Of a stretch of 36,190 nucleotides of DNA, positions 8,976 to 16,563 are shown piece after piece. The DNA is taken from contig JACQFF010000059.1 in the NCBI GenBank assembly GCA_016200205.1, positions 1 to 36,190 on the forward strand, read 5' to 3'. Positions within the stretch are counted from its first letter, which is position 1. Each line of letters begins with the position of its first letter. The notes under the pieces were generated by a model. The model did no database searches, was not told the origin of the DNA, and saw nothing but the letters and a program-made list of their open reading frames with translations. The DNA comes from Planctomycetia bacterium (GTDB lineage Bacteria; Planctomycetota; Planctomycetia; Pirellulales; PALSA-1355). A program made the translations under genes and the position numbers.

Positions 8976-9238
8976 TGGGCCAAAGGCCCAAGCTGCATCA
9001 GCCAGGGGCATCGCCCCTGGCATCGTGCGCTCTACGAACATTTCAAGCCCCAACGGGGCGATCTGACCCATCAACACAAAGCGCGTTCAAGCGATACGTA
9101 CTGTTCACCTTACGGAGCGACCGGGGGTCGCCGTCCCCGCGAGGAGACAGATCGCCCCGGTGGGGCTTGCGAGGGGCTCGCGCTGGATCGTTCCGAGGGG
9201 CGTTGCCCCTGGCTGTCACAGGTTGGGCCTTTGGCCCA
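8976..9238. repeat. REPIN-like inverted pair of hairpin repeats
   Basis: Two arms of about 90 nt (8976-9065 and 9148-9238) are imperfect inverted copies of each other around an 82-nt spacer. Each arm is a chain of short-loop hairpins: TGGGCC-AAA-GGCCCA at the outer end, a CCAGGGGC / GCCCCTGG type stem next, and GCCCC / GGGGC with a 3-nt loop near GATCTG at the inner end. The structure resembles the inverted REP doublets (REPINs) mobilised by RAYT transposases of the IS200/IS605 type. No transposase is present in the window. ORFs called across this block (8745-9386, 8975-9310) are products of the repeat. Confidence 0.75.
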
Positions 9239-9330
9239 CAACAAACCGCGTATTTCCTCCGACGCGGGATTCGGCGGGAGCAAGGATCAACGACCCGACG
9301 CGCGGCTTGAGCGCTATCATGCGCGCTCTT

Positions 9331-9346
9331 TCAGGCTAAAGCCTGA
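9331..9346. repeat. Short palindromic hairpin TCAGGC-TAAA-GCCTGA
   Basis: A perfect 6-bp stem with a 4-nt loop, 2 nt downstream of the DUF1501 stop codon on the minus strand. It has no T tract in that direction, so it is more likely a small repeat or mRNA 3' stabiliser than an intrinsic terminator. Confidence 0.4.
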
Positions 9347-9348
9347 CC

Positions 9349-11286
9349 CTACACGGTCACATTGTCGTCCCGCGGGCGAGGATTGAACGCGAGCTCGACG
9401 TCGTCGATCCGGATGAAAGCCTGCGGTGGAACGCCGTCCAATGGCAATTCCAAAATGCCGGGCGTGACTTTTTCCACAATCACGGCCACGCCGATGCCAC
9501 GGCTGGTTTCCATCGCGCCGGCGTCCTGGCTGCGGAGAGTGGCCGCGACCTGAAAGCGGTCGTACTTCGGCTGTCCGGCTTCGCACCAGGCGGGCTGAAA
9601 ATCGAACGTGGCAAATTGCCGATGCTGGCGATGATCTTTTTTCAGATCGAGGAATCCGAAAATCGCCAGCCGGCAAACGAAATGTTTTAGAAACACTTCG
9701 CGGTAGAAGTCGCTCGATTGCGAGGCGCCGCAGGCGTGGATGGAGAAAGTGAATCGGCCGGCGCGCGGGTTGCGAACCTCTTGTGTGAGCATGGCCCGGG
9801 CGCCTTGTGGGATTCGCAGAGCGCCGGCTATCGGATGACTCGATTTCAAATCGGCCCCCTCACCCTGCCCTCTCCCGCGAGGGGAGAGGGTTCCTGGAAC
9901 GACGCCGAATCCCAACGCGGCGTGACGCTCGCCGTTGCGCGAGTTGATTGAGTCTTTGACGAGCATCACGCCCAGTTCGCCCGGCTGTTCGGACGTCAGA
10001 ATCGGCGATGCCTGCCACGTCTTGGCGCGGGTTTCGGTGCCGTGCGGCTCCAGCGGCGTCGCGCTTTCGAAATCGGTATCGTGCACCTGCCGATCGTCGT
10101 ACGGGGCAACCAGAGCGACGTTGCCCTCGGGTTGGACCCGCTCGGCGGTGGCCGGCCTGGTGCCCAGCAATTTCCACAGCGGCTCGCCTTTGCTCACCTG
10201 CAGCGGGCGGCCCGTGCGATCGCGGAACATCGCGTCGTGACCGATGCCAAGCAGATGGAAAATCGTCGCCGTCAGCTCCGGCGGCTGCACCCGGTTGGAG
10301 GCCGGATAGCCGCCCGTTTTGTCGCTCGAGCCATAAACCTGGCCGCCAGCGATGCCCGCTCCGGCCAGAACAAAGCTGAACACCGGGCCCCAGTGATCGC
10401 GGCCGCCAAACTTGTTGATTTTCGGCGTCCGGCCAAATTCGGCCACGGCAACGACCAAGGTTTCCTGCAATAGCCCGCGCTGGTCGAGGTCCTCGATCAA
10501 TGCGGTAAACCCGACGTCGAACATCGGGCAGAGTACGTCCTGCAGCCGGTTGGCGTTTTGAGCATGAGTGTCCCATAGCGGGTTGTCGACGGCCGTGTCG
10601 CCCGGATCGCGCGGCCAGCCCACGTGCACCAGCCGCACGCCGGCTTCAATCAATCGCCGCGCCAGCAACACGCACTGGCCCCAGCGGTGGGCGCCGAGGA
10701 AACCGGCCGTCTGGCCGGCGGGGCGCACATTGTCGTTCAACCGCATGATGTCGGGAATCCAGACGGTGCTCAGCGCCGGCACGCGCGTGCTGGGCTTGAG
10801 CATCTTGACCACCGAGCCGAAATAGGGCCAATCGCTGGGCTTGATCTCGCGCGCGCTGCCGGCCTCGTACTTGTTGCCGGTGAGCACCCAATAGCCGCTG
10901 GTGTCGTGCGTGTTGTCGTCGGTCGACATCGAGCGGACCACGGCCAGCTTGTCGGCAATGGCGGCCGTGCGGGGCAAGAGTTCACAGACTTGGATGCCCG
11001 GCACGTTGGTGGAAATGGGCTTGAACGGCCCGCGGATTTCCAGCGGGGCGTCAGGTTTGGGATCGAAGGTCTCGTGCTGCGGCGGTCCGCCTTGCAACCA
11101 CAAGTAGATGACATTCTTGGCCCGGCCGAATGTCGGATCACTCGATGCGGCGGTCGCCCCGCGAGACTGGGCCGCCAGCAGGGTGGGCAGCGACAGCCCC
11201 AGCAGATTCAAGCCGCCGATCTTCATCAGCTCGCGCCGCGAGATTCGATCGCACAGCGTGTACGGCCGGTCGTCGAGCGAGAACAT
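9349..11286 (-). CDS. DUF1501 domain-containing protein with Tat-like leader
   Basis: A 645-aa protein of the alkaline-phosphatase/sulfatase-like DUF1501 family typical of planctomycetes. ATG 11286 is preferred to GTG 11292 because AGGAG lies 10 nt upstream of it. The leader SRRELMKIGGLNLLGLSLPTLLA has a twin-arginine motif followed by a hydrophobic stretch, suggesting Tat export. Family motifs: NVIYLWLQGGPPQHETFDPKPDAP, AVVRSMSTDDNTHDTSGYWVLTG, VAVAEFGRTPKINKFGGRDHW, and PPELTATIFHLLGI. DUF1501 genes often pair with a DUF1549/DUF1553 cytochrome-type gene, which is absent here. The C-terminal roughly 230 residues go beyond the usual length. They contain a repeat-derived segment TLSPRGRGQGEGAD (codons about 464-480), then a beta-rich tail ending in FIRIDDVELAFNPRP. 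Confidence 0.93.
   Translation of the reverse strand: MFSLDDRPYTLCDRISRRELMKIGGLNLLGLSLPTLLAAQSRGATAASSDPTFGRAKNVIYLWLQGGPPQHETFDPKPDAPLEIRGPFKPISTNVPGIQVCELLPRTAAIADKLAVVRSMSTDDNTHDTSGYWVLTGNKYEAGSAREIKPSDWPYFGSVVKMLKPSTRVPALSTVWIPDIMRLNDNVRPAGQTAGFLGAHRWGQCVLLARRLIEAGVRLVHVGWPRDPGDTAVDNPLWDTHAQNANRLQDVLCPMFDVGFTALIEDLDQRGLLQETLVVAVAEFGRTPKINKFGGRDHWGPVFSFVLAGAGIAGGQVYGSSDKTGGYPASNRVQPPELTATIFHLLGIGHDAMFRDRTGRPLQVSKGEPLWKLLGTRPATAERVQPEGNVALVAPYDDRQVHDTDFESATPLEPHGTETRAKTWQASPILTSEQPGELGVMLVKDSINSRNGERHAALGFGVVPGTLSPRGRGQGEGADLKSSHPIAGALRIPQGARAMLTQEVRNPRAGRFTFSIHACGASQSSDFYREVFLKHFVCRLAIFGFLDLKKDHRQHRQFATFDFQPAWCEAGQPKYDRFQVAATLRSQDAGAMETSRGIGVAVIVEKVTPGILELPLDGVPPQAFIRIDDVELAFNPRPRDDNVTV
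9857..9890. repeat. CCCTCACCC/CCCTCTCCC hairpin repeat inside the DUF1501 gene
   Basis: CCCTCACCC, then CCCTCTCCC paired with GGGAGAGGG around a short loop. The same unit occurs twice in inverted order at 25557-25642. Here it lies in frame within the DUF1501 coding sequence and is translated as Arg/Gly/Glu-rich residues. Confidence 0.8.
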
Positions 11287-11323
11287 GGACACAGGACTCC
11301 TGGGGCGGATTGCCGTTGAGCTT

Positions 11324-11329
11324 AGTATA
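11324..11329 (-). promoter_or_regulatory. Candidate -10 element of the DUF1501 gene
   Basis: TATACT on the minus strand (five of six) lies 37 nt upstream of ATG 11286, giving a leader of about 30 nt. The -35 at 17-nt spacing (TAAACG) is weak. Confidence 0.35.
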
Positions 11330-11541
11330 GCGAAAAAGGCTCAAGGCGTTTAGGCTCCAGAATGCCTCGCTACCGCCGCTAGGCTCCGTCCTCCAACCAC
11401 TTTTCCGGGTGAGAAAACAGGGGGCTGCCCAAGATCGCCTAAACTTGACCGGGCACAAAAAGCCGACTTAAACTTGGGGTGAGAGGGGCTTTTGTCGCGT
11501 TTTCACCGCGCGGCTCACCGGAATAGTGGAGGTTGTGGTCC

Positions 11542-12078
11542 ATGACTGCCGATCGTCCCCAGCTTCCCCTGCGGGACTTTTTTGCCGGGGTAGCGGAATA
11601 CGCTTTCGAAACTCGCCTGGGCATCGCCGATCCGCCGCTGGTCGATTACATCGCCGGCTTGCTGACCCGCTTCATCCGCTCGGATTCGCTCTTCGCCGTG
11701 CGAGACCTGGCGGGCCACCGCTTGGAGGAAGTCGGCGAGATGCTCGTCGAAGGGGGAGCCCGCGTTGGCGACGCCCGTCGCGAGGTGCATCGCCACATCG
11801 GCGACTTCACCTTCTTCTGGACAGGTGTCTATCCCGAAGCGCTGCGCCGCGCCAAGAGCAAAGTCGGCCACGACCGATTCGTCGACTACTGCACCCAAGG
11901 CAAGCGCGCCTATTACATCGCCAGCACGATCCCCAGCGAAAGCGAAGACGTCCGAAGCGAAGTGCTCGAAAGGCTCAGCCAGGAATTCGAGCTGTGCGCT
12001 TTCGGCCTCAACGAAGCCCGTAAGGAATGGGAACGCCGCGACCCTGGCGGAAGCTGGCAACTGGTCGTGTTCAATTAG
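11542..12078 (+). CDS. Conserved hypothetical cytoplasmic protein (178 aa)
   Basis: Not recognised as a named family. ATG 11542 is chosen because GGAGG sits 9 nt upstream; the ORF-track TTG at 11533 overlaps that site. There is no signal peptide or membrane segment. The sequence is helical, with charged stretches such as PPLVDYIAGLLTRFIRSDSL, EEVGEMLVEGGARVGDARRE and VHRHIGDFTFFWTGVYPEAL, followed by GKRAYYIASTIP and RLSQEFELCAFGLNEARKEW. The regular codon use and good ribosome site support a real gene. It lies convergent with the ABC ATPase gene (56 nt between the stops), and neighbours do not suggest a function. Confidence 0.75.
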   Translation: MTADRPQLPLRDFFAGVAEYAFETRLGIADPPLVDYIAGLLTRFIRSDSLFAVRDLAGHRLEEVGEMLVEGGARVGDARREVHRHIGDFTFFWTGVYPEALRRAKSKVGHDRFVDYCTQGKRAYYIASTIPSESEDVRSEVLERLSQEFELCAFGLNEARKEWERRDPGGSWQLVVFN

Positions 12079-12134
12079 CCGCCAAGCCGCAAGCGGCCGC
12101 GAACCTCCGCTGGTGGCTTAGAGCCGCACCCGCT

Positions 12135-13061
12135 TCAGATCACCAGCCCCTTGGTCACCAGCATGAAGACGTCTTCCAGCGTGGGATCTTTCTCGTGGAA
12201 GGAACGCATGCGGGCGCCGGATTGCATGAGTTGCGCCATCAGCGTGGCTACCTGGTCGTCGTTGGCGGCCATTTCAACCGTTACCTGGTGATCTTCGATC
12301 TGCACGTCGCGGGTTTGCGGGCAACTGCGAATAATCGACAAGCCGACGTCCATGCCCTCGACAAACTTGATTTCCACCATCCGGTTGCCGCGAATCCGCC
12401 GATAGACTTCATCGATCGGCCCGTGCATCAAGAGTTGGCCGCGCTCGATGATGCCGATCGACGTGCAGCAGTCGGCCAACTCGGTGAGGATGTGGCTGGA
12501 GATCAAGATGGTCTTGCCCATCCGGCGCAGCTCTTTGAGCAGGGCTTTGACTTCCAGCCGGGCGCGCGGATCCAAGCCGCTGGAGGGCTCGTCCAGAATC
12601 AGCACCGGTGGATCGTGCACCAGTGTTTTCGCCAGGCACAGCCGCTGTTTCATGCCGCGCGACAGCCCATTGACGAAATCGTCTCGCTTGTGCATCAGGT
12701 CGAGCAGTTCGAGCACGTCGCCGATGACCGCTTTGCGCTTCGCGCGCGGAATCTGGTAGGCTACCGCGAAAAAATCCAAAAACTCCCAAACCTTCATGCC
12801 GTCGTAGACGCCGAAGTTGTCGGGCATGTAGCCGACGCTCTTGCGGACGGCCAGGGGATCTTTCGTGACGCTATGGCCGTTGACGATGCCCTCGCCGCGC
12901 GTGGCTTTGAGAAGCGTGGCCAGGAAGCGGATCGTCGTGCTCTTGCCGGCGCCGTTGGGCCCGATGAAGCCGAACATCTCGCCGGCCTCGATCTTCAGGT
13001 TCAGCGATTCGACGGCCGTGAAATCGCCGTAATTCTTGGAGAAATCAACAAGCTCAATCAT
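12135..13061 (-). CDS. ABC transporter ATP-binding protein
   Basis: A 308-aa nucleotide-binding subunit. Walker A is GPNGAGKST (about residues 34-42), the Q-loop region is VGYMPDNFGVYDGM, the ABC signature is LSRGMKQRL (about 134-142), Walker B is VLILDEPSSGLDP (about 154-166), and the switch histidine is in ISSHILTEL. The C-terminal roughly 100 residues form the extra domain seen in CcmA/GldA-type exporters of the ABC-2 class. ATG 13061 lies 5 nt after the stop of the 827-aa gene, so the two are one operon. No permease gene is in the window, so the membrane partner is either the 827-aa protein (only two visible membrane segments) or encoded elsewhere. Substrate unknown. Confidence 0.95.
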   Translation of the reverse strand: MIELVDFSKNYGDFTAVESLNLKIEAGEMFGFIGPNGAGKSTTIRFLATLLKATRGEGIVNGHSVTKDPLAVRKSVGYMPDNFGVYDGMKVWEFLDFFAVAYQIPRAKRKAVIGDVLELLDLMHKRDDFVNGLSRGMKQRLCLAKTLVHDPPVLILDEPSSGLDPRARLEVKALLKELRRMGKTILISSHILTELADCCTSIGIIERGQLLMHGPIDEVYRRIRGNRMVEIKFVEGMDVGLSIIRSCPQTRDVQIEDHQVTVEMAANDDQVATLMAQLMQSGARMRSFHEKDPTLEDVFMLVTKGLVI

Positions 13062-13066
13062 GGTGA

Positions 13067-15550
13067 TTATTTAAATGGATCCGCTGTTTCCAAACTGAAC
13101 ACGTCCTCCGTCGGTCTGGGCTCGGCAGGCAAGTTCATATCGGGTTTGGGTGGGTACGCGCCGAGTTGCAGGTGGGCCACAACCAACATCGCCTTGCGCA
13201 CCTGGGCGGCGGCAGGCTCGACGCGGACGCCCGCCATGGATTGATTACGCCAGCCTACGAGTCGAACATCGCCGGGCTCGAGCCCTTGATGCTTCTCCGC
13301 GACGTCCAACAAAAGTCGGAGACTAAGCGCGCCTTCGGGCCGCGCCTGCCGGGTCAGTGGCGACAACTCGCGGGCGGCAACGAGTTTTTCGCGATTCTCC
13401 GCATGTGGCGTAAAACGGACGACCACCTTGTCGCCCGGCGCCAAATCGCCGATCCAACACGATTCGTCGATCCCTTGGCCACCGGCGGGCCGGCGCAGCA
13501 AGGTCACGCCGAACAGCTTGAGCGCGGTATGGTTTTCAACGCTCGGAGATTCGCCCGGCGTATTTTGCCAGATCAAATTGCCGCCCAAAGAGACCATCTG
13601 CTCGCTGTGCACCAGGCCGGTGGAATTCGACGAGACGAGATAGTCGTCCAGGTGGCTATCGCCGAAATTGCGCAAAGTGACGGTTCCGCTGGATTGCCCC
13701 TGCAATCGCCCAACATCCGCGGCAAAGGGCTGAGCCAGGGCCGCGGGATCGTCGAAATGCACGCTGTAACTGGTCGAGAGCGAACTGTATAGCGCCGTGT
13801 AGCGAGTGAGATGGCCGCGCGAAAACCCGGCGTGCATTTCGAGGACGGCGATTTCAGTTTCCGAGCGTGCAAACCCGATATCCAACTGCGCCAGCCAGAT
13901 CACGGCCAGCCCCCAGCCGATCGCCACGACGGGCACCGCGAGCCAGGCCCACTCCACGCGCCCCAGCACGCGGAACACGAGCCAGTTCACCGGAACGATG
14001 AGCAAAAGATAAATGCCTATCATCCACAGCACGAACTCGCGTTTGGGCACCGAGATTCCGGCCGCGTCGCGCAGAGCTTTGCGGGCGGTCGAGGAGACCA
14101 TATTGAAATCATCCCAAGCGGCCACGCCCGAATTGCGTTTGCGCCCATCGGCGAGCGCGCCTTCCTGCACGCCGCTACTTGCATCTTCGGCCGGATCCAC
14201 TGCCGGCTCCGTCGCGGGGTCGCAAACGTGCACGCTATCCGGCGAAAGGTGAGCGTCGCGCGTGAAAATCCTCACGTTGGACACAACGGCCGGATCCGTC
14301 GCGCGATGGGCCGGCTGCAAGGTAGCCTTCATGAATTCGAAATTCTGATCCGATTTGTAGATTCGCGGCGGGCGGCGCAGCAAACAAGCGTTGAAGAAAC
14401 TGTCGAAACTTCGCCATTGGACGAGCTCGCGCTCGCTGAGCCGAAATGCCGTCACGACCACCCGGCCGCGTCCCACCCGACGCTCGGCCACAAGCTCGCC
14501 GGTGCCGGGCAGAAACTCGGCCTGGGGGTGCTTCGCCAGCTTGATGCCCGACCAGGGCTGCACCGCCGTTACGCCGCGCCGATCGCCGGCTTCACGAATG
14601 GTCCAGTTGCGATTCAAGTCGGCCAGTGAATGCTCATCAAAACTCGTCGTCTCGGCGGCCGTCGCCGGCAGGCAGGGCTCCAAAAAGCTGCCCCGCAACG
14701 CGTCGAGTGTCTGCGGTCCGCTGATGATCAAGCCCCCACCCCAATGCAACCACTCCAACATGGCTTGCTGCTGTTCGGGCAAAAGGACCGACGGCAGCAC
14801 GTCATCCCACACGATAAAGGCTATCGTCGTCCAGCAAAGCGATCGCGTGGGCAGCATCAGCGGGGGACTGGGTCGGGGCATGACGACGCGATAGTAAAAT
14901 GCGTCTTCGCCCAGCAGATTGAACGTTTCTCCCGGCGGCTGGATGCAATCGAGCACCTTCAGGTAACGATACCGGCTGGGATCTCGGGCCAGCACGAACA
15001 TGTAGAATTGGTAGTCCGGCATGTGCGGCAGCACTTCCATTTCGCGCCACTCTTCGCTGCCATGCTGCCGATTGCGCAACTGATTCAAGACAAAAGTCGT
15101 GGTGCGGCCGCGCGGCGCGAAGAAAATCGTTTCCAGCGTCTTCTTCTGTCCTTTCGGCAGCGCAGCCGACCGCGACGTGAGCAGGCGGAAAGGGCAGTTC
15201 TCCAAGTCGACCGGATTCGATTGCCCATCGACGGCCGAGGAGTTCAAATCGCCGCTGAAATCAAAATTGTTGGCCTTCGTTTCGACCAACACTCCCGTCC
15301 AATGACCGGGCTTCACCCGGCGAGCGATCGTTTGCGCGTCCTTGTCGCCCGGCTCGATGAAGACCTTCAGATGATCGAAGGGGGGCTTCGGCTTTTCTTT
15401 TTTCTTGAGCTTCTCGAGTTGCCCCTTGGCGTCAGCCGCGGTTTTGCCGCTGCACCCATTGGAAAAAACCAGCGCCCACGGCAGTAAGATGCTCAGGCAG
15501 GTAGCGGCCAGCCGCGTGCCTGTCCCGATTCCGTGCCGACAACAATGCAT
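13067..15550 (-). CDS. Large membrane-anchored protein linked to an ABC ATPase
   Basis: An 827-aa protein of no named family. The N-terminus has a hydrophobic export segment ending in a possible lipobox (FSNGCSG, cysteine about residue 33). Residues about 225-400 look like a glutamine-amidotransferase-like fold of the kind found in GldG-type partners (VVWDDVLPSVLLPEQQQAMLEWLHWGGGLIISGP). Two adjacent transmembrane helices follow at about 520-570 (VLWMIGIYLLLIVPVNWLVF and VPVVAIGWGLAVIWLAQL). A beta-rich C-terminal domain then runs to the end. A secreted N-terminal domain, two helices and another domain, with an ABC ATPase translated 5 nt downstream, suggests an envelope complex. The function is inferred only from context. 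The many antisense ORFs are shadows. Confidence 0.75.
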   Translation of the reverse strand: MHCCRHGIGTGTRLAATCLSILLPWALVFSNGCSGKTAADAKGQLEKLKKKEKPKPPFDHLKVFIEPGDKDAQTIARRVKPGHWTGVLVETKANNFDFSGDLNSSAVDGQSNPVDLENCPFRLLTSRSAALPKGQKKTLETIFFAPRGRTTTFVLNQLRNRQHGSEEWREMEVLPHMPDYQFYMFVLARDPSRYRYLKVLDCIQPPGETFNLLGEDAFYYRVVMPRPSPPLMLPTRSLCWTTIAFIVWDDVLPSVLLPEQQQAMLEWLHWGGGLIISGPQTLDALRGSFLEPCLPATAAETTSFDEHSLADLNRNWTIREAGDRRGVTAVQPWSGIKLAKHPQAEFLPGTGELVAERRVGRGRVVVTAFRLSERELVQWRSFDSFFNACLLRRPPRIYKSDQNFEFMKATLQPAHRATDPAVVSNVRIFTRDAHLSPDSVHVCDPATEPAVDPAEDASSGVQEGALADGRKRNSGVAAWDDFNMVSSTARKALRDAAGISVPKREFVLWMIGIYLLLIVPVNWLVFRVLGRVEWAWLAVPVVAIGWGLAVIWLAQLDIGFARSETEIAVLEMHAGFSRGHLTRYTALYSSLSTSYSVHFDDPAALAQPFAADVGRLQGQSSGTVTLRNFGDSHLDDYLVSSNSTGLVHSEQMVSLGGNLIWQNTPGESPSVENHTALKLFGVTLLRRPAGGQGIDESCWIGDLAPGDKVVVRFTPHAENREKLVAARELSPLTRQARPEGALSLRLLLDVAEKHQGLEPGDVRLVGWRNQSMAGVRVEPAAAQVRKAMLVVAHLQLGAYPPKPDMNLPAEPRPTEDVFSLETADPFK

Positions 15551-15663
15551 TTCAGTGGCCCCACTTGTTCACTGTCCCGCAATCCTGAGTGTAAGTCTTC
15601 CAATTGTCCCTGGGTAGTCTGACACTCCTGCGTGAGCCCCAACGCAAGCCCGGTGGGAACGGT

Positions 15664-15697
15664 CCCCATTTTTCGCGGTCTTCGGAGCAAAATGGGG
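15664..15697. repeat. Hairpin CCCCATTTT / AAAATGGGG
   Basis: A perfect 9-bp stem with a 16-nt loop in the gap between the mobA-like gene and the 827-aa gene. The sequence GGTCCCCATTTT resembles REP-type palindromes frequent in planctomycete intergenic DNA. It could also act as a weak transcript end for the minus-strand mobA-like gene. Confidence 0.4.
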
Positions 15698-15734
15698 CGG
15701 GCCCCTTCTCCCGAAGCAGATTTGAGACGGTTTC

Positions 15735-16364
15735 TTATTTGGCGTCTCGGTCATATTTGGCTCGCAATCGCCGATAATCATCGGGCGTATCCAAATCCTC
15801 GACCACCGCATCGTCGCCAACGTGGAGATACGCGACCGGATGACGCGCCACGAGCGTGTTGATCGCCTCGTCGGCCGCCAGATGGGCCACTTCGGCGGCC
15901 AGTGGCCAGGCAAACAACACAGGATGGCCGTTGCGGTCGTCGGCGCGTGGAACCCAGATTCGCGCCGGCTCGCCGGCTCGCACCTGGTCCCATTCGTACG
16001 CACCGATCAAACGATCGATGGTTCGGGCCAGAATTCCTGGCATATCGGCCGGCGCCAGCAGCCATGCATCATGAGCGTCGGGGTGAAACTCTCGTTCGAT
16101 GCGCTCCAATCCCAGCCGAACTGAAACTTTCATTTCGCTCGGTGCAATGTCGGGTTGCACCACCAACGCACCGCACTCGCGGCTCAACTCGGCCAGGCGT
16201 TGGTCGTCCGGATGCAGGACGATCACCGTCTCGGCGACCCGGCTCGAACGCCACTCCTCCAGCACGTACTCGATGAGAGTTTTCCGGCCCCACGGCAACA
16301 GGAGCTTGGGCTGGCCCATGCGCTGGCTGTGGCCGGCGGCAGGAATAACGGCATAGGTTTGCAT
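15735..16364 (-). CDS. MobA/MocA-like nucleotidyltransferase (molybdenum cofactor maturation)
   Basis: A 209-aa NTP-transferase-fold protein starting at ATG 16364 (MQTYAVIPAAGHSQRMGQPK). The N-terminal signature AAGHSQRMGQPKLLLPWG is the pyrophosphorylase loop typical of the MobA/MocA family, including the lysine after the glycine. LLAPADMPGI carries the metal-binding aspartate, and NGHPVLFA is the conserved NGHP motif. This set fits MocA, which attaches CMP to molybdopterin for the xanthine-dehydrogenase family, rather than MobA proper. The upstream neighbour in the same direction is xdhC, which strongly supports a role in maturing a molybdenum hydroxylase. A MITE-like element separates the two genes. 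No hydroxylase gene is present in this window. Confidence 0.88.
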   Translation of the reverse strand: MQTYAVIPAAGHSQRMGQPKLLLPWGRKTLIEYVLEEWRSSRVAETVIVLHPDDQRLAELSRECGALVVQPDIAPSEMKVSVRLGLERIEREFHPDAHDAWLLAPADMPGILARTIDRLIGAYEWDQVRAGEPARIWVPRADDRNGHPVLFAWPLAAEVAHLAADEAINTLVARHPVAYLHVGDDAVVEDLDTPDDYRRLRAKYDRDAK

Positions 16365-16402
16365 ACAGGCGCGCCGCAATTCGCTGAGGAGACATCACTC
16401 TT

Positions 16403-16540
16403 TAAGAACGCGTCTTCAAAACGTTCCGAACGTTGGAATTTGGGAGGGCGAAGCTCCCGCTGAGCCGATTTTGCACCGGAAGGTAGAGGCTCGGCAGGAG
16501 CCTCGCCCTCCCGGTCGCGTAATTTGAAGACACGTTCTAA
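16403..16540. mobile_element. MITE-like element, copy 1, between xdhC and the mobA-like gene
   Basis: The element body 16406-16537 (132 bp) is flanked by a 3-bp direct duplication TAA (16403-16405 and 16538-16540). Terminal inverted repeats GAACGCGTCTTCAAA and the complement of TTTGAAGACACGTTC match at 14 of 15 positions. The inside is almost fully self-complementary (GGGAGGGCGAAGCTCC against GGAGCCTCGCCCTCCC), so the whole element folds into a long hairpin. It has no ORF. A second copy lies at 31110-31240 with about four differences. Such size, symmetry and target duplication identify a miniature inverted-repeat transposable element; the source transposase is not in the window. Confidence 0.85.
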
Positions 16541-16563
16541 GACATAAGGCCGTGCATGCGCGG

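Larger units (their letters stand above)
8721..9348. other. Non-coding region between convergent genes
   Basis: About 630 nt without a credible gene. It contains the REPIN-like element (8976-9238) and a small hairpin TCAGGC-TAAA-GCCTGA at 9331-9346, directly downstream of the DUF1501 stop. The 8740-8940 part holds open frames with no recognisable protein or codon pattern. Confidence 0.5.

Noticed and set aside
8745-9386. ORFs through the REPIN-like block (213 and 111 aa)
   Set aside because: They translate hairpin repeats into low-complexity peptide with no start signal; typical spurious proteins of such repeats.
12027-13244. 405-aa plus-strand ORF over the ABC ATPase gene
   Set aside because: Antisense to Walker A, signature and Walker B motifs on the minus strand; sequence is His/Asp-rich shadow coding.
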